Shown here piece after piece: positions 17,850 through 26,520 of a stretch of DNA of 64,000 nucleotides. Within the stretch, counting starts at the first letter, position 1; the number at the start of each line of letters is the position of its first letter. This stretch comes from JAUUSJ01 sp051880475. GTDB lineage: Bacteria > Bacillota > Clostridia > Lachnospirales > Lachnospiraceae. A program made the translations under genes and the position numbers. Location of the stretch: positions 32,170-96,169 of the forward strand of contig JBJEOA010000055.1 in the NCBI GenBank assembly GCA_051880475.1, in the 5' to 3' direction. Under the pieces are notes generated by a model that worked only from the letters and a program-made list of their open reading frames with translations, was not told the origin of the DNA and searched no databases.

Positions 17850-18684
17850 GGGCAATCTCTCCTTGTTCTATCTCTAAAGTATCTTTAGATTCTAGGTTAG
17901 TTATTTCAAATTCATCTAAGCTTTTTAAAAAAGATAAAGTTTCTTTGTCTAAAAGTTCTGCCTTGTTTTGTCTATTTTTTTCTAAAGTATCTAAAAATAC
18001 ATCAACGGAGCGATTTAATATAAGTTCCTCTGGAAAATGGAGTTCCTCTAAAAGTGGCATGGAGTAATTGTGATTTCCTACATCGACATCGATATGAGAA
18101 TCACTGTCCATAATAATTGGAACTTGATATTTTTCACATAGAGTCAACATACAAGTTAAATTCTCTCTTGCATTTTGTCTTGCTCCTCTTGGATGAAGGG
18201 AGCTATTGTTTACCTCAAGAATTGTACTGTATTTTTTAGCAGCTTTTACGAGAAGTTCGTAGTCAAGAGGATAGTGAGAATCATCTGGATGTCCGATGAT
18301 GTCCACATATTTATTTCTCATAGCTTTGATAAGAGCTAGAGTGTTTTGCTCTTTTGTTCCAGGTTTAATACAAGGATAATGAAGACTTGCAATGCGAATA
18401 TCTGATTTTACTAAAATATCATCTTCTAGGTCTACATTTCCATTATAATCCATAATATTAAGCTCTACCCCAAACATCAATTTAACACCAAATTTTTCTC
18501 GAGGAATAACTCGGAAATTTTGAAAATAAATTTTCCCACAACTTCCCGGCATCATAGGGGCATGTTCTGTAATGCCGAGTAATTCCAAGCCTTTTTCGCT
18601 AGCTGCCTTTGCCATCTCTGTGATAGTTGAGTAGGCATGTCCGCTGGCAAGCGTATGGCTATGCATATCTAGTACGTATTTCAT
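17839..18684 (-). CDS. PHP-domain phosphatase (YcdX-like)
   Basis: A 281-aa PHP-family phosphoesterase. Metal-binding motifs are visible in order: DMHSHTLASGHAYST at residues 6-20, ITEHAPMMPG near 38, a GVELN segment near 71, SLHYP near 100, IIGHPDDSHYP near 135, and a C-terminal SDSHIDVDVGNH near 194. These match the YcdX-type trinuclear metal site. The C-terminal 45 residues are an extra charged tail. The substrate is not known. It lies one base after the upstream small membrane protein and overlaps the DUF1836 gene. Confidence 0.85.
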   Translation of the reverse strand: MKYVLDMHSHTLASGHAYSTITEMAKAASEKGLELLGITEHAPMMPGSCGKIYFQNFRVIPREKFGVKLMFGVELNIMDYNGNVDLEDDILVKSDIRIASLHYPCIKPGTKEQNTLALIKAMRNKYVDIIGHPDDSHYPLDYELLVKAAKKYSTILEVNNSSLHPRGARQNARENLTCMLTLCEKYQVPIIMDSDSHIDVDVGNHNYSMPLLEELHFPEELILNRSVDVFLDTLEKNRQNKAELLDKETLSFLKSLDEFEITNLESKDTLEIEQGEIAHEK

Positions 18685-18685
18685 T

Positions 18686-18916
18686 TTATTTACCTTCCTC
18701 TTCTTTTATTTCTTTTTCCCAGCGCAAAACGCTAAGAGCAAGAGTGGCAAAGGCAACCATTGCCACACAAATACAAGAGAGACGAAGTCCCTTTTTTAGT
18801 TTTTTTGGAATTAAAAGTCCGATTAGCATGCTAATAGACATGAAACCAAATCCGAGAAGTGCAATATTTTCTAATTCCATTTTTGGAGCATATTTTACAA
18901 GTTTTTCTTTTAACAT
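18686..18916 (-). CDS. Small membrane protein
   Basis: A 76-aa protein with two hydrophobic segments (about residues 20-38, LLGFGFMSISMLIGLLIP, and 44-64, LRLSCICVAMVAFATLAL) flanked by lysines, suggesting a helical hairpin in the membrane. The ATG at 18916 is chosen because AAGGAGG lies 6 bases upstream; a longer frame to 18967 has no such site. It leads straight into the PHP gene after one base. Function unknown. Confidence 0.65.
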   Translation of the reverse strand: MLKEKLVKYAPKMELENIALLGFGFMSISMLIGLLIPKKLKKGLRLSCICVAMVAFATLALSVLRWEKEIKEEEGK

Positions 18917-19039
18917 CTTTTTCCTCCTTTTTGGAAAGTATATTGAGAAACAATAATATTGTTTCATTTTTAAATGGTGCCTATAAAAACAGGCATATTA
19001 GTTCCTATGAAAATTTTTTTTAATTGACTCAAGAAAAAA

Positions 19040-19330
19040 TTACTTATTTTTGAGTCGATTAAGAACCATATCATAGCCGTCATTTCCGTAGTTAAGAGAG
19101 CGGTTAACTCGACTAATTGTCGCGGTAGAAGCTCCAGTTTTTTCTGCAACTTCTAGATATGTGTGATGTGCCCGCAACATTTTAGCTACCTGCAATCTCT
19201 GTGCGAGAGATAAAATTTCATTCACTGTGCATAAATCCTCAAAAAATTCGAAACATTCTTCTTTATTTTCTAGGCAGAGAATCGCATCGAATAATTCTTC
19301 TACAGCTTTTGTTCGGATTGCTTTTCCCAA
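19040..19330 (-). CDS. YerC/YecD-type TrpR-like transcriptional regulator, TTG start
   Basis: A 96-aa protein of the TrpR superfamily as found in YerC: it begins GKAIRTKAVEELFDAI, and the helix-turn-helix region EILSLAQRLQVAKML and TGASTATISRVNRSLNYG is clear. The start is placed on the TTG at 19328-19330 since GGAGGTGGG lies just upstream. An upstream in-frame ATG at 19432 would add 34 unrelated residues and overlap the AraC gene. The ligand and targets are unknown. Confidence 0.8.
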   Translation of the reverse strand: MGKAIRTKAVEELFDAILCLENKEECFEFFEDLCTVNEILSLAQRLQVAKMLRAHHTYLEVAEKTGASTATISRVNRSLNYGNDGYDMVLNRLKNK

Positions 19331-19403
19331 AATCCCACCTCCAGTCTTTCCTATTATTTTATAATAACATTTCAGTGTAGTGAAGTAAAGAGAAACGAAA
19401 CGT

Positions 19404-20240
19404 TTATTTTCTCTTTTTTTGAATATATTCACTTGGTGTCATACCCTTTTTTTTATGAAACATTTTTGAAAAATATAAATTATTTTCGTAACCAACAGAA
19501 TTTGCCACGGCAGTAATAGATAAATCGGAATGTTTTAATAGATGGCAAGCTTGCTTTAGGCGAAAATCGGATAAATATTGTTTTGGAGATAGGCCGAGCG
19601 TTTGCATAAAAGCACGATATAAATGACTTCTGCTAATTCCGACATAGGTGGCAATATCATCAACCGTAATTGGGAAGGAATAGTGAAATGCAATATAATC
19701 AATTCCTTTTTTTGCGTAGTTGCGATAGAAATCACTCGTAGAAGGGTGAGGTGGCTTTTCATCCATAAAAAGAGAAAGGGTTAAATAAAGTTCCCCCGTC
19801 ATCTGGACCGCCTGCAAAATTTCCGTGCCTCTCACTTGATAAATTTTTAAAAGTTGTTCGGTGATTTGAGCTTTTTTTTCTGAATTAGAAATAACAGGGG
19901 AATCTGGAGAAAAACGGGTTGATTCTAAAATAATAGGAGCGTCACTTCCGGCAAAGCCAACCCAGTAGTATTCCCAAGGTTCATTTTCGTCAGCAAAATA
20001 GCTTACTTCTGTATAAGGATAAATAATAAAAGTATCTCCCGCATATAAAGTATAGGTTTTATCTTTTGTATAATAGTATCCTTTTCCGGATACAACATGA
20101 TGAATTAAAAAATGGTCACGAACACCAGGTCCCCACTGATAGAGTGGTTCGCATTTTTGATATCCTACATTATAGACAGATAACGAAAATATTTCCGTAT
20201 CTTCTACTTTATATGAATTTTTAAATGTATTATTCAGCAT
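19404..20240 (-). CDS. AraC-family transcriptional regulator
   Basis: A 278-aa regulator. Residues about 20-100 form a cupin-like sensor domain (LIHHVVSGKGYYYTKDKTYTLYAGDTFIIYP-type text), and residues about 175-278 are the double helix-turn-helix DNA-binding domain, with YVGISRSHLYRAFMQTLGLSPKQYL and AVANSVGYENNLYFSKMFHKKKGMTPSEY. GGAGGGTC precedes the ATG. It is divergent from galE, and sugar-responsive AraC proteins often control neighbours, so control of galE-galT is possible but not shown. Confidence 0.87.
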   Translation of the reverse strand: MLNNTFKNSYKVEDTEIFSLSVYNVGYQKCEPLYQWGPGVRDHFLIHHVVSGKGYYYTKDKTYTLYAGDTFIIYPYTEVSYFADENEPWEYYWVGFAGSDAPIILESTRFSPDSPVISNSEKKAQITEQLLKIYQVRGTEILQAVQMTGELYLTLSLFMDEKPPHPSTSDFYRNYAKKGIDYIAFHYSFPITVDDIATYVGISRSHLYRAFMQTLGLSPKQYLSDFRLKQACHLLKHSDLSITAVANSVGYENNLYFSKMFHKKKGMTPSEYIQKKRK

Positions 20241-20378
20241 AATAAAGACCCTCCTTTTTATATAGTATAAAATAAAAGATGAATAGATGCAACAAAATTA
20301 CATGAATAAAATACATTTTCCCATTGAATAAAATTTCCAAATGAGCAATAATAAATACAACAAAGAAAGAAACAAACA

Positions 20379-20468
20379 ATGATTACTTATCATGCAAAGT
20401 ACGCTGATTTATTAAAAATGCAAACTCAGCTGTACGAAAAAGATAGTGAAACCAGAAAGGAAGATTGA
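20379..20468 (+). other. Short ORF (29 codons) in the galE leader
   Basis: An ATG at 20379 opens a 29-residue frame starting MITYHAKYADLLK and ending in TGA at 20466-20468, two bases before the galE ATG. The galE ribosome binding site lies within it. Its own RBS (AAAGAAAG) is weak. It could be a leader peptide, a gene remnant or chance. Confidence 0.35.
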
Positions 20469-20470
20469 CA

Positions 20471-21463
20471 ATGAAAGTTTTAGTATTAGGTGGAGCAGGT
20501 TATATCGGATCTCATACAGTATATGAGCTTATTGACGACGGACAGGAAGTAGTAATTATCGATAATTTAGAGACAGGACATATTGAGGCAGTACATGAAA
20601 AAGCAAAATTTTATAAAGGCGATATTAGAGATAGAGCATTTTTAGAAGATGTATTTTCAAAAGAAACAGATATCGATGCAGTGATTCATTTCGCAGCAAA
20701 TTCCTTAGTTGGAGAGAGTATGGTGAATCCATTAAAATATTATGATAATAACCTCTGTGGCACAAAAGTGCTATTGGAAGCATTAGTTGCACATGGCATT
20801 GATAAGGTTGTATTTTCTTCTACAGCAGCTACATATGGAGAGCCAGAGCGTGTGCCAATCTTAGAGTCTGATAAGACAGAGCCTACAAACACATACGGAG
20901 AAACAAAACTTTCTATGGAAAAGATGTTCAAATGGACAGGAAAAGCTCATGGACTTCGCTACGTATCTCTTCGCTATTTTAACGCTTGCGGTGCTCATCC
21001 AAACGGAAAAATCGGAGAAGCTCACAGCCCAGAGACACATTTAATTCCACTTATTCTTCAAGTTCCAAATGGACAAAGAGAGGCAATCAGCATTTTTGGT
21101 GACGACTATGACACAATCGATGGAACATGTGTAAGAGACTATATCCATGTATTAGACTTAGCACAGGCTCATATCTTAGCTGTAAAATATTTGATGGCTG
21201 GCAATGACAGCAATATCTTCAACTTAGGAAATGGTGTTGGACATACAGTAAAACAGGTTATCGACACAGCTAGAAAAGTGACAGGAGATCCAATTAAGGT
21301 TGAAGTGGCACCTAGAAGAGCGGGAGACCCAGCTACTTTGATTGCATCTAGTGCAAAAGCAAAAGAGATTCTTGGATGGAAGCCAGAACATGATGATTTA
21401 GAGGAGATTATTGCTACAGCTTGGAATTGGCATAAAAATCATCCACATGGATTTGCTGAGTAA
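20471..21463 (+). CDS. galE: UDP-glucose 4-epimerase
   Basis: An extended short-chain dehydrogenase of 330 aa that interconverts UDP-glucose and UDP-galactose. Motifs: LVLGGAGYIGSHTVYEL at the N-terminus (NAD binding), FSSTAATYG near 120, the catalytic Tyr/Lys in TYGETKLSME near 145, RYFNACGAHP near 170 and RDYIHVLDLAQAH near 220. Start at ATG 20471, with AAGGAAG upstream; a TTG six bases earlier is unlikely. It sits 68 bases before galT, so it serves the Leloir pathway and can also feed UDP-galactose to the Glf-containing cluster at 40-53 kb. Confidence 0.96.
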   Translation: MKVLVLGGAGYIGSHTVYELIDDGQEVVIIDNLETGHIEAVHEKAKFYKGDIRDRAFLEDVFSKETDIDAVIHFAANSLVGESMVNPLKYYDNNLCGTKVLLEALVAHGIDKVVFSSTAATYGEPERVPILESDKTEPTNTYGETKLSMEKMFKWTGKAHGLRYVSLRYFNACGAHPNGKIGEAHSPETHLIPLILQVPNGQREAISIFGDDYDTIDGTCVRDYIHVLDLAQAHILAVKYLMAGNDSNIFNLGNGVGHTVKQVIDTARKVTGDPIKVEVAPRRAGDPATLIASSAKAKEILGWKPEHDDLEEIIATAWNWHKNHPHGFAE

Positions 21464-21531
21464 TCAAGGACATAAATAATTGTAAATAAAATAGATAAAA
21501 ATTTCTATATTTATAATCGGAGGAAAAAGGT

Positions 21532-23019
21532 ATGAATGAAGCGGTTAGCAAATTAGTGAAATACGGATTGGATTGTGGATTATTAACAGAAGATGATAAG
21601 GTATATGCGACAAATCTTATTTTGGAAGTTCTAAAAATGGACGATTTCGAGGAAGTTGAAGTGACTGAGGAGGTTAATCTTGAGGCAGTTTTAAAGGAAA
21701 TGCTTGATTATGCTGCTGAGCAGGGAATCTTAGAGGAAAATACAGTCGTACATAGAGATTTACTCGATACAAAAATTATGAACTGCTTAATGCCAAGACC
21801 ATCTGAGGTTAGAAGAACATTTAAGGCTCTTTACGAGAAAAATCCAAAGGAAGCTACAGACTATTACTATAAACTCAGCAAAGATTCTGATTATATTCGT
21901 ACTTATCGTGTCAAAAAAGATATGAAATGGATTGCAAGCACAGAGTACGGTGACTTAGATATTACAATTAACTTATCAAAGCCAGAAAAGGATCCAAAAG
22001 CAATTGCGGCAGCACTAAGTGCTAAGCAGTCTGCTTATCCAAAATGTCAGCTCTGTAAGGAGAACGAGGGATATGCTGGAAGATTGAATCATCCAGCGAG
22101 AGAAAATCACAGAATTATTCCTCTTACAATGAATAATGAGGATTTCTTCTTCCAGTATTCTCCATATGTATATTATAATGAGCATTGTATCGTATTTAAT
22201 GCAGCTCACACACCGATGAAGATTGATAAAGCCGCTTTTCGCAAGTTATTTGACTTTGTAACATTATTCCCTCATTATTTCTTGGGTTCTAATGCTGACC
22301 TTCCAATCGTAGGTGGTTCTATTTTGACACATGACCATTTCCAGGGAGGAAATTATACATTCGCTATGGCAAAAGCTCCAATTGAGACGGAAGTTACCAT
22401 TCCAGGATTTGAGGAAGTAGAGGCTGGTATTGTAAAATGGCCAATGTCTGTTATTCGTATTCGCCATAAAGATACCGATATTCTTGTAGATGCGGCAGAT
22501 AAGGTATTAAAAGCTTGGAGAGATTATACAGATGAGTCTGCTTATATCTTTGCCTATACAGATGGCGTACCACATAATACAATCACTCCAATTGCAAGAA
22601 AAGTTGGGGATATGTTTGAGATGGATTTAGTTCTTCGCAATAATATTACAACAGAGGAATGTCCAGATGGACTTTACCATCCTCACAAAGAGCATCATCA
22701 TATTAAAAAAGAGAATATCGGTTTAATTGAAGTTATGGGACTTGCAGTTTTGCCAGCTCGTTTAAAAAATGAGTTAAAATCTTTGGAAGAAGCGATGCTT
22801 GCAGGAAAAGATTTAAGAAAAGATGAAGTATTAGAAAAGCATGCAGACTGGGTTGACGAGTTCTCTAAAAAATATGAGGAAATCAACGAAGAAAATATCA
22901 CTAAGATTATTCAAGATGAAGTTGGACTTGTGTACGCATCTATTTTAGAGCAAGCTGGTGTATATAAGAGAGACGAGGAAGGAAAAGCATCATTCCTTAA
23001 GTTTATCGCATCTATTTAG
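21532..23019 (+). CDS. galT: UDP-glucose--hexose-1-phosphate uridylyltransferase, GalT family 2
   Basis: A 495-aa GalT of the long class II type common in Firmicutes, which swaps UMP between UDP-glucose and galactose-1-phosphate. The family is supported by the long N-terminal extension and by LNHPARENHRIIPL, SNADLPIVGGSILTHDHFQGG (near residue 265, which carries the HxHxQ-like histidines HDHFQ) and LYHPHKEHHHIKKENIGLIEVMG. The RBS is GGAGGAAAA before the ATG. galK is not in the window. Confidence 0.95.
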   Translation: MNEAVSKLVKYGLDCGLLTEDDKVYATNLILEVLKMDDFEEVEVTEEVNLEAVLKEMLDYAAEQGILEENTVVHRDLLDTKIMNCLMPRPSEVRRTFKALYEKNPKEATDYYYKLSKDSDYIRTYRVKKDMKWIASTEYGDLDITINLSKPEKDPKAIAAALSAKQSAYPKCQLCKENEGYAGRLNHPARENHRIIPLTMNNEDFFFQYSPYVYYNEHCIVFNAAHTPMKIDKAAFRKLFDFVTLFPHYFLGSNADLPIVGGSILTHDHFQGGNYTFAMAKAPIETEVTIPGFEEVEAGIVKWPMSVIRIRHKDTDILVDAADKVLKAWRDYTDESAYIFAYTDGVPHNTITPIARKVGDMFEMDLVLRNNITTEECPDGLYHPHKEHHHIKKENIGLIEVMGLAVLPARLKNELKSLEEAMLAGKDLRKDEVLEKHADWVDEFSKKYEEINEENITKIIQDEVGLVYASILEQAGVYKRDEEGKASFLKFIASI

Positions 23020-23070
23020 TTTCCAAAAAGTATAGAGATATTCTTACTTCTAAGTTAATATAGAAAAATG

Positions 23071-23127
23071 GAAAAGGAAATTGAGGTTATTTGTGGGTTT
23101 TGCCTTGATTTCCTTTTTCTTTTTTTG
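23071..23127 (+). terminator. Intrinsic terminator after galT
   Basis: Arms 23071-23086 and 23103-23118 (GGAAATTGAGG against CCTTGATTTCC, with wobble pairs) are followed by TTCTTTTTTT. Confidence 0.75.
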
Positions 23128-23160
23128 GCTAGATTATACTACAAACAAAAATTTAGGCTC

Positions 23161-23189
23161 TTTACATGAAATGAAAAAACGTGTATACT
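23161..23189 (+). promoter_or_regulatory. Candidate promoter of the Fur-family gene
   Basis: TTTACA at 23161-23166 and TATACT at 23184-23189 are spaced by 17 bases, a good match to a sigma-A promoter. Confidence 0.6.
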
Positions 23190-23191
23190 AA

Positions 23192-23272
23192 GCCATATGG
23201 CAGATTTTGACTGAAAATAAATAAAAGATACTGGGATTTGCCATATAGACAGCAAAATTTGAGGAATGTAGT
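23192..23272 (+). promoter_or_regulatory. Possible operator or leader stem: GCCATATGGC palindrome with distal copy
   Basis: Just past the -10 box lies the perfect 10-base palindrome GCCATATGGC (23192-23201). About 40 bases later TGCCATAT recurs, so ATATGGCA and TGCCATAT can also pair as an 8-base stem across the leader. It could be a protein-binding site for self-regulation or an RNA structure. It does not match the classic Fur or Zur box. Confidence 0.35.
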
Positions 23273-23294
23273 ATTGGTTGAAGGGAGTGTTTTC

Positions 23295-23750
23295 ATGGCA
23301 CGTTTGACAAACTACAATACAAGGCAGAGAGAGTTGATTTTAGAATATCTAAGAATTAATAAGGATGGACATGTAACGGCAAACCAAATTGTACAGTATC
23401 TAAAAGAAAATGATACGCCAGTTGGTAAGTCAACGGTATATCGATATTTGGATTTACTTCTAGAAAAGGATGTAATCCGAAAATATACATTAGAAAATGG
23501 GAAACGTGCTTGTTATCAGTATATTGATGATGTGGAAAGATGCAAGCATCATTTTCATTTAAAATGCGTCAAATGTGGGGAGTTGTTTCATGTTACTTGT
23601 GAGGTATTAGATAATGTGAAGAATCATATTTTGACAGACCATGGTTTTTTAATTGATAGTAGTAGGACAGTATATTATGGTATTTGCAGGGAGTGTCGAG
23701 AAAAATTGCAGATAAAGGAGAAAAAGACAGATGGAAAAAACATTAATTAG
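23295..23750 (+). CDS. Fur-family metal or peroxide-responsive repressor
   Basis: A 151-aa Fur-superfamily regulator. The N-terminal winged helix holds NTRQRELILEYLRINKDGHVTANQIVQYL and STVYRYLDLLLEKDVI; the C-terminal domain has HHFHLKCVKCGELFHVTCE and CRECREK, that is, a CxxC...CxxC structural zinc site and the histidine-rich regulatory site. Whether it senses iron, zinc or peroxide cannot be told. Start at ATG 23295 after AAGGGAGTG; a TTG 57 bases earlier would add unrelated residues. Its end overlaps the ACT-domain gene by 20 bases. Confidence 0.9.
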   Translation: MARLTNYNTRQRELILEYLRINKDGHVTANQIVQYLKENDTPVGKSTVYRYLDLLLEKDVIRKYTLENGKRACYQYIDDVERCKHHFHLKCVKCGELFHVTCEVLDNVKNHILTDHGFLIDSSRTVYYGICRECREKLQIKEKKTDGKNIN

Positions 23751-24198
23751 TGGAGTAAAAAGCAGCACAGATATCGCTAGAGTTTCAGTTATCGGTGTGA
23801 AAAATGAGCCAGGGATTGCATATCAGCTTTTTGATATCATCGCAAAGAAGGGAATTAATATTGATTTAATCGTGCAGTCTGTGGGAAGAGATAATACAAA
23901 GGATATTTCTTTTGTATTGGCTCAAAAGTTGGCAAATGCCGCAGTAGAGGCGATTAAAGCAAATTTCGAGCCAGATTATGAGGATATTGAGATTGATAAT
24001 GATGTGGCAAAGGTTTCTATTGTAGGTGCCGGTATGATGAGTGATATTGGGACAGCAGCAAAAATGTTTGGTGCAATCTACGATGTGGGAGTTAATATTG
24101 AGACAATCTTTACATCAGAGATTAAAATTACTGTATTAGTAAAAGAAAAATATGCAGCTAAGGTTGTAGAATCTATCCGCGAGAAATTAGTAGATTAA
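23731..24198 (+). CDS. Double ACT-domain protein related to the aspartate kinase regulatory region
   Basis: A 155-aa protein made of two ACT domains (residues about 15-80 and 88-155). VSVIGVKNEPGIAYQLFDIIAKKGINIDLIVQSVG and VSIVGAGMMSDIGTAAKMFGAIYDVGVNIETIFTSEIKITVLV closely resemble the C-terminal regulatory part of aspartate kinase, but the kinase domain is absent. It may bind an amino acid and act as a free-standing regulator. It lies between a Fur regulator (20-base overlap, AAAGGAG RBS) and glyA, 23 bases on. Confidence 0.85.
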   Translation: MEKTLISGVKSSTDIARVSVIGVKNEPGIAYQLFDIIAKKGINIDLIVQSVGRDNTKDISFVLAQKLANAAVEAIKANFEPDYEDIEIDNDVAKVSIVGAGMMSDIGTAAKMFGAIYDVGVNIETIFTSEIKITVLVKEKYAAKVVESIREKLVD

Positions 24199-24221
24199 TA
24201 AAAAACAATGGAGGAAGAAAA

Positions 24222-25457
24222 ATGTTTGATTTTAATGAGGTAAAAAATTTTGATCCAGAAGTTGCCAAGGCAATGGAGGACGAGCTAGGAAGACAGAGAA
24301 ATAATTTAGAGCTTATCGCTTCTGAAAATTTAGTTTCTAAGGCTGTTATGGCTGCAATGGGAAGTCATTTGACAAATAAATACGCTGAGGGATATCCTGG
24401 AAAGAGATATTATGGCGGTTGTGAGTATGTTGATGTTGTGGAAGATTTAGCAAGAGATAGAGCAAAAGAACTTTTTGGTTGTGAGTATGTAAATGTACAG
24501 CCTCATTCAGGAGCACAGGCTAATATGGCTGTATTTTTTGCAGTAATGGAGCCAGGTGATACATTTATGGGAATGAATCTTGACCACGGCGGACATTTAA
24601 CACATGGAAGTCCTGTGAATATGTCAGGAAAAAATTATAAATGTGTACCTTATGGAGTAAACGATGATGGATTTATCGATTATGATAAAGTAAGAGAAAT
24701 TGCTCTAGAGTGCAAGCCTAAATTAATTGTCGCTGGTGCTAGTGCGTATGCAAGAGCAATTGATTTTAAGAAATTTAGAGAGATTGCGGATGAAGTAGGA
24801 GCAGTTTTAATGGTAGATATGGCTCATATTGCAGGTCTCGTTGCAGCTGGATTACATGAAAGTCCAATTCCTTATGCTCATGTGACAACAACTACAACAC
24901 ATAAGACACTTCGAGGACCAAGAGGCGGTATGATTTTATCTAGCGAGGAAGTAAATAAAAAATATAACTTTAATAAAGCTATCTTCCCAGGAATTCAGGG
25001 TGGTCCTTTGATGCATGTAATCGCAGGAAAGGCCGTATGCTTTAAAGAAGCATTATCTGACGAGTTTAAGGCTTATCAGGCACAGGTTGTAAAAAATGCA
25101 AGCACACTTGCAAGTGCACTTATGGAGCGCGGATTTGATATCGTATCTGGCGGTACAGATAACCACTTAATGCTCGTAGACCTTAAGAAGCTTGACAAGA
25201 CAGGAAAAGAAGTAGAGAAATTATTGGATAGTGTTCATATTACATGTAATAAAAACACAGTACCTAATGATCCGAAGTCTCCATTTGTCACAAGTGGTAT
25301 CCGTCTTGGAACACCTGCTGTCACAACAAGAGGTCTTAAAGAAGACGATATGGTACAAATCGCTGAGGCAATTAAATTAGCAGTGATTGATGCAGACCTT
25401 GAGGGTGCTGAGGCAATTGTAAAGGCTTTGACAGAAAAATATCCTCTTTATGAGTAA
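24222..25457 (+). CDS. glyA: Serine hydroxymethyltransferase
   Basis: A 411-aa PLP enzyme that moves the hydroxymethyl group of serine to tetrahydrofolate, giving glycine and 5,10-methylene-THF. Signature segments: NLELIASENLVSKAV near residue 28, YAEGYPGKRYYGGCEYVD near 55, VNVQPHSGAQAN near 90, and VTTTTTHKTLRGPRGG with the PLP lysine Lys228. The RBS is GGAGGAAG. It probably shares a transcript with the Fur and ACT genes. Confidence 0.97.
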   Translation: MFDFNEVKNFDPEVAKAMEDELGRQRNNLELIASENLVSKAVMAAMGSHLTNKYAEGYPGKRYYGGCEYVDVVEDLARDRAKELFGCEYVNVQPHSGAQANMAVFFAVMEPGDTFMGMNLDHGGHLTHGSPVNMSGKNYKCVPYGVNDDGFIDYDKVREIALECKPKLIVAGASAYARAIDFKKFREIADEVGAVLMVDMAHIAGLVAAGLHESPIPYAHVTTTTTHKTLRGPRGGMILSSEEVNKKYNFNKAIFPGIQGGPLMHVIAGKAVCFKEALSDEFKAYQAQVVKNASTLASALMERGFDIVSGGTDNHLMLVDLKKLDKTGKEVEKLLDSVHITCNKNTVPNDPKSPFVTSGIRLGTPAVTTRGLKEDDMVQIAEAIKLAVIDADLEGAEAIVKALTEKYPLYE

Positions 25458-25520
25458 GATATAATAAAAATAGAATTATCGGTTAATACTAAATTTTAAA
25501 CTATTTGATACGAAGAAAAA

Positions 25521-25557
25521 ATTCCACGAAAACTTTAATTTTCGTGGAATTTTTTTG
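25521..25557. terminator. Intrinsic terminator after glyA
   Basis: Perfect 12-base arms at 25521-25532 and 25539-25550 (ATTCCACGAAAA) with a 6-base loop, followed by TTTTTTG. The A run on the other side may also serve the convergent gene. Confidence 0.88.
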
Positions 25558-25593
25558 TAGTTTCAAAAATTTAAGCAGGTATCATTTTAATGT

Positions 25594-26232
25594 TTAGAAT
25601 CCTAATTCTTCTCCGACTAAAACGACTTTAATGCGGCCAGGTACTCTGGAAAAACGAGTGATGACAGTCTGAGCACAGATACAGTCTGGGCTTAGACAAT
25701 CTCCGCAGATACCTGTCATAGCACAAGGTGTTTTGCATCCGAGGCGAATTGTATTAGGAGGACAGGCCTCTCTCTTAATTCGTGCAATCGCGTCCTCCAC
25801 GTCATTTGCCAGTTTATTCATGCTTGCAACGATAATTACATTTTCAGGACCGTGGCAGAGTAAAGAGACGCGGTTTCCATTTCCGTCGATATTGACAAGC
25901 TCGCCGTCCATTGTGATAGCGTTAGAGCTCATAAGAAAATAGTCTGCGAGATAGGCATCTTTGAAAAATTCTTTCATAGTTCCCTCTCTTTTTGCTTTGT
26001 CTCTGTCAAGGACGATATAATCTTGATTATCCTTTATAAAATCATTAAATCCAATTTCAGCTAGAGTTACAGAGCCTCCCCATGTGACAGAAGCACCTTT
26101 TTTTAGGTATGATTTTACTTTTTCTAAAGCTTCTTCTTTTGTTTGTACATAGCTTGCCTCAAAGCGGCGATTTTCCATTTTTTCTATTATTTTTTCAGCT
26201 AATAATTTTTTTGCCTGTTGTTTTGGTGTCAT
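25594..26232 (-). CDS. LUD-domain protein (lactate utilisation, YkgG-like)
   Basis: A 212-aa LutC/YkgG-type protein. VTWGGSVTLAEIGFND near residue 48, DYFLMSSNAITMDGELVNIDGNGNRVS near 98 and HGPENVIIVASMNKLANDVEDAI near 127 are the LUD (DUF162) signature. The C-terminal segment has six cysteines (PPNTIRLGCKTPCAMTGICGDC, then CICAQ), possibly a metal or iron-sulfur site, as in a clostridial subgroup of this family. It stands alone without lutA or lutB. GAAAGGAAAG precedes the start. Confidence 0.85.
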   Translation of the reverse strand: MTPKQQAKKLLAEKIIEKMENRRFEASYVQTKEEALEKVKSYLKKGASVTWGGSVTLAEIGFNDFIKDNQDYIVLDRDKAKREGTMKEFFKDAYLADYFLMSSNAITMDGELVNIDGNGNRVSLLCHGPENVIIVASMNKLANDVEDAIARIKREACPPNTIRLGCKTPCAMTGICGDCLSPDCICAQTVITRFSRVPGRIKVVLVGEELGF

Positions 26233-26447
26233 ATTATCTTTCCTTTCTGTTGCCTTTCATTACAAATTTATAATTGGTGAGATTAAAATTTTTTATAGAT
26301 GATAAAATCTTTCATTATTAATTATAACAAAAAAGAAAAAATCTCTCAAGAAAAATATAACCTGCATGATTTCTAAATAAATTTTAAGAATGATATGAAG
26401 TATTTTTCGTAAAATTGAAGATTTAAAAATAAAATACGAAAAGAGGA

Positions 26448-26475
26448 TGAAAAATTGATGAGAATTTGATATACT
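26448..26475 (+). promoter_or_regulatory. Weak candidate promoter for the 1180-aa gene
   Basis: TATACT at 26470-26475 is a perfect -10 box. The best hexamer 16-17 bases upstream (TGAAAA, 26448-26453) is a poor -35, so another sigma factor or an activator may be used. Confidence 0.3.
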
Positions 26476-26520
26476 AAAAAAAGCAAGAACAAAAGGGCAA
26501 ATTAGAAAAGGAAAAATAGT

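Noticed and set aside
19331..19432. Longer N-terminus for the YerC-like regulator starting at the ATG at 19432
   Set aside because: The extra 34 residues do not fit the family, overlap the AraC gene, and leave the strong GGAGGTGGG unused.
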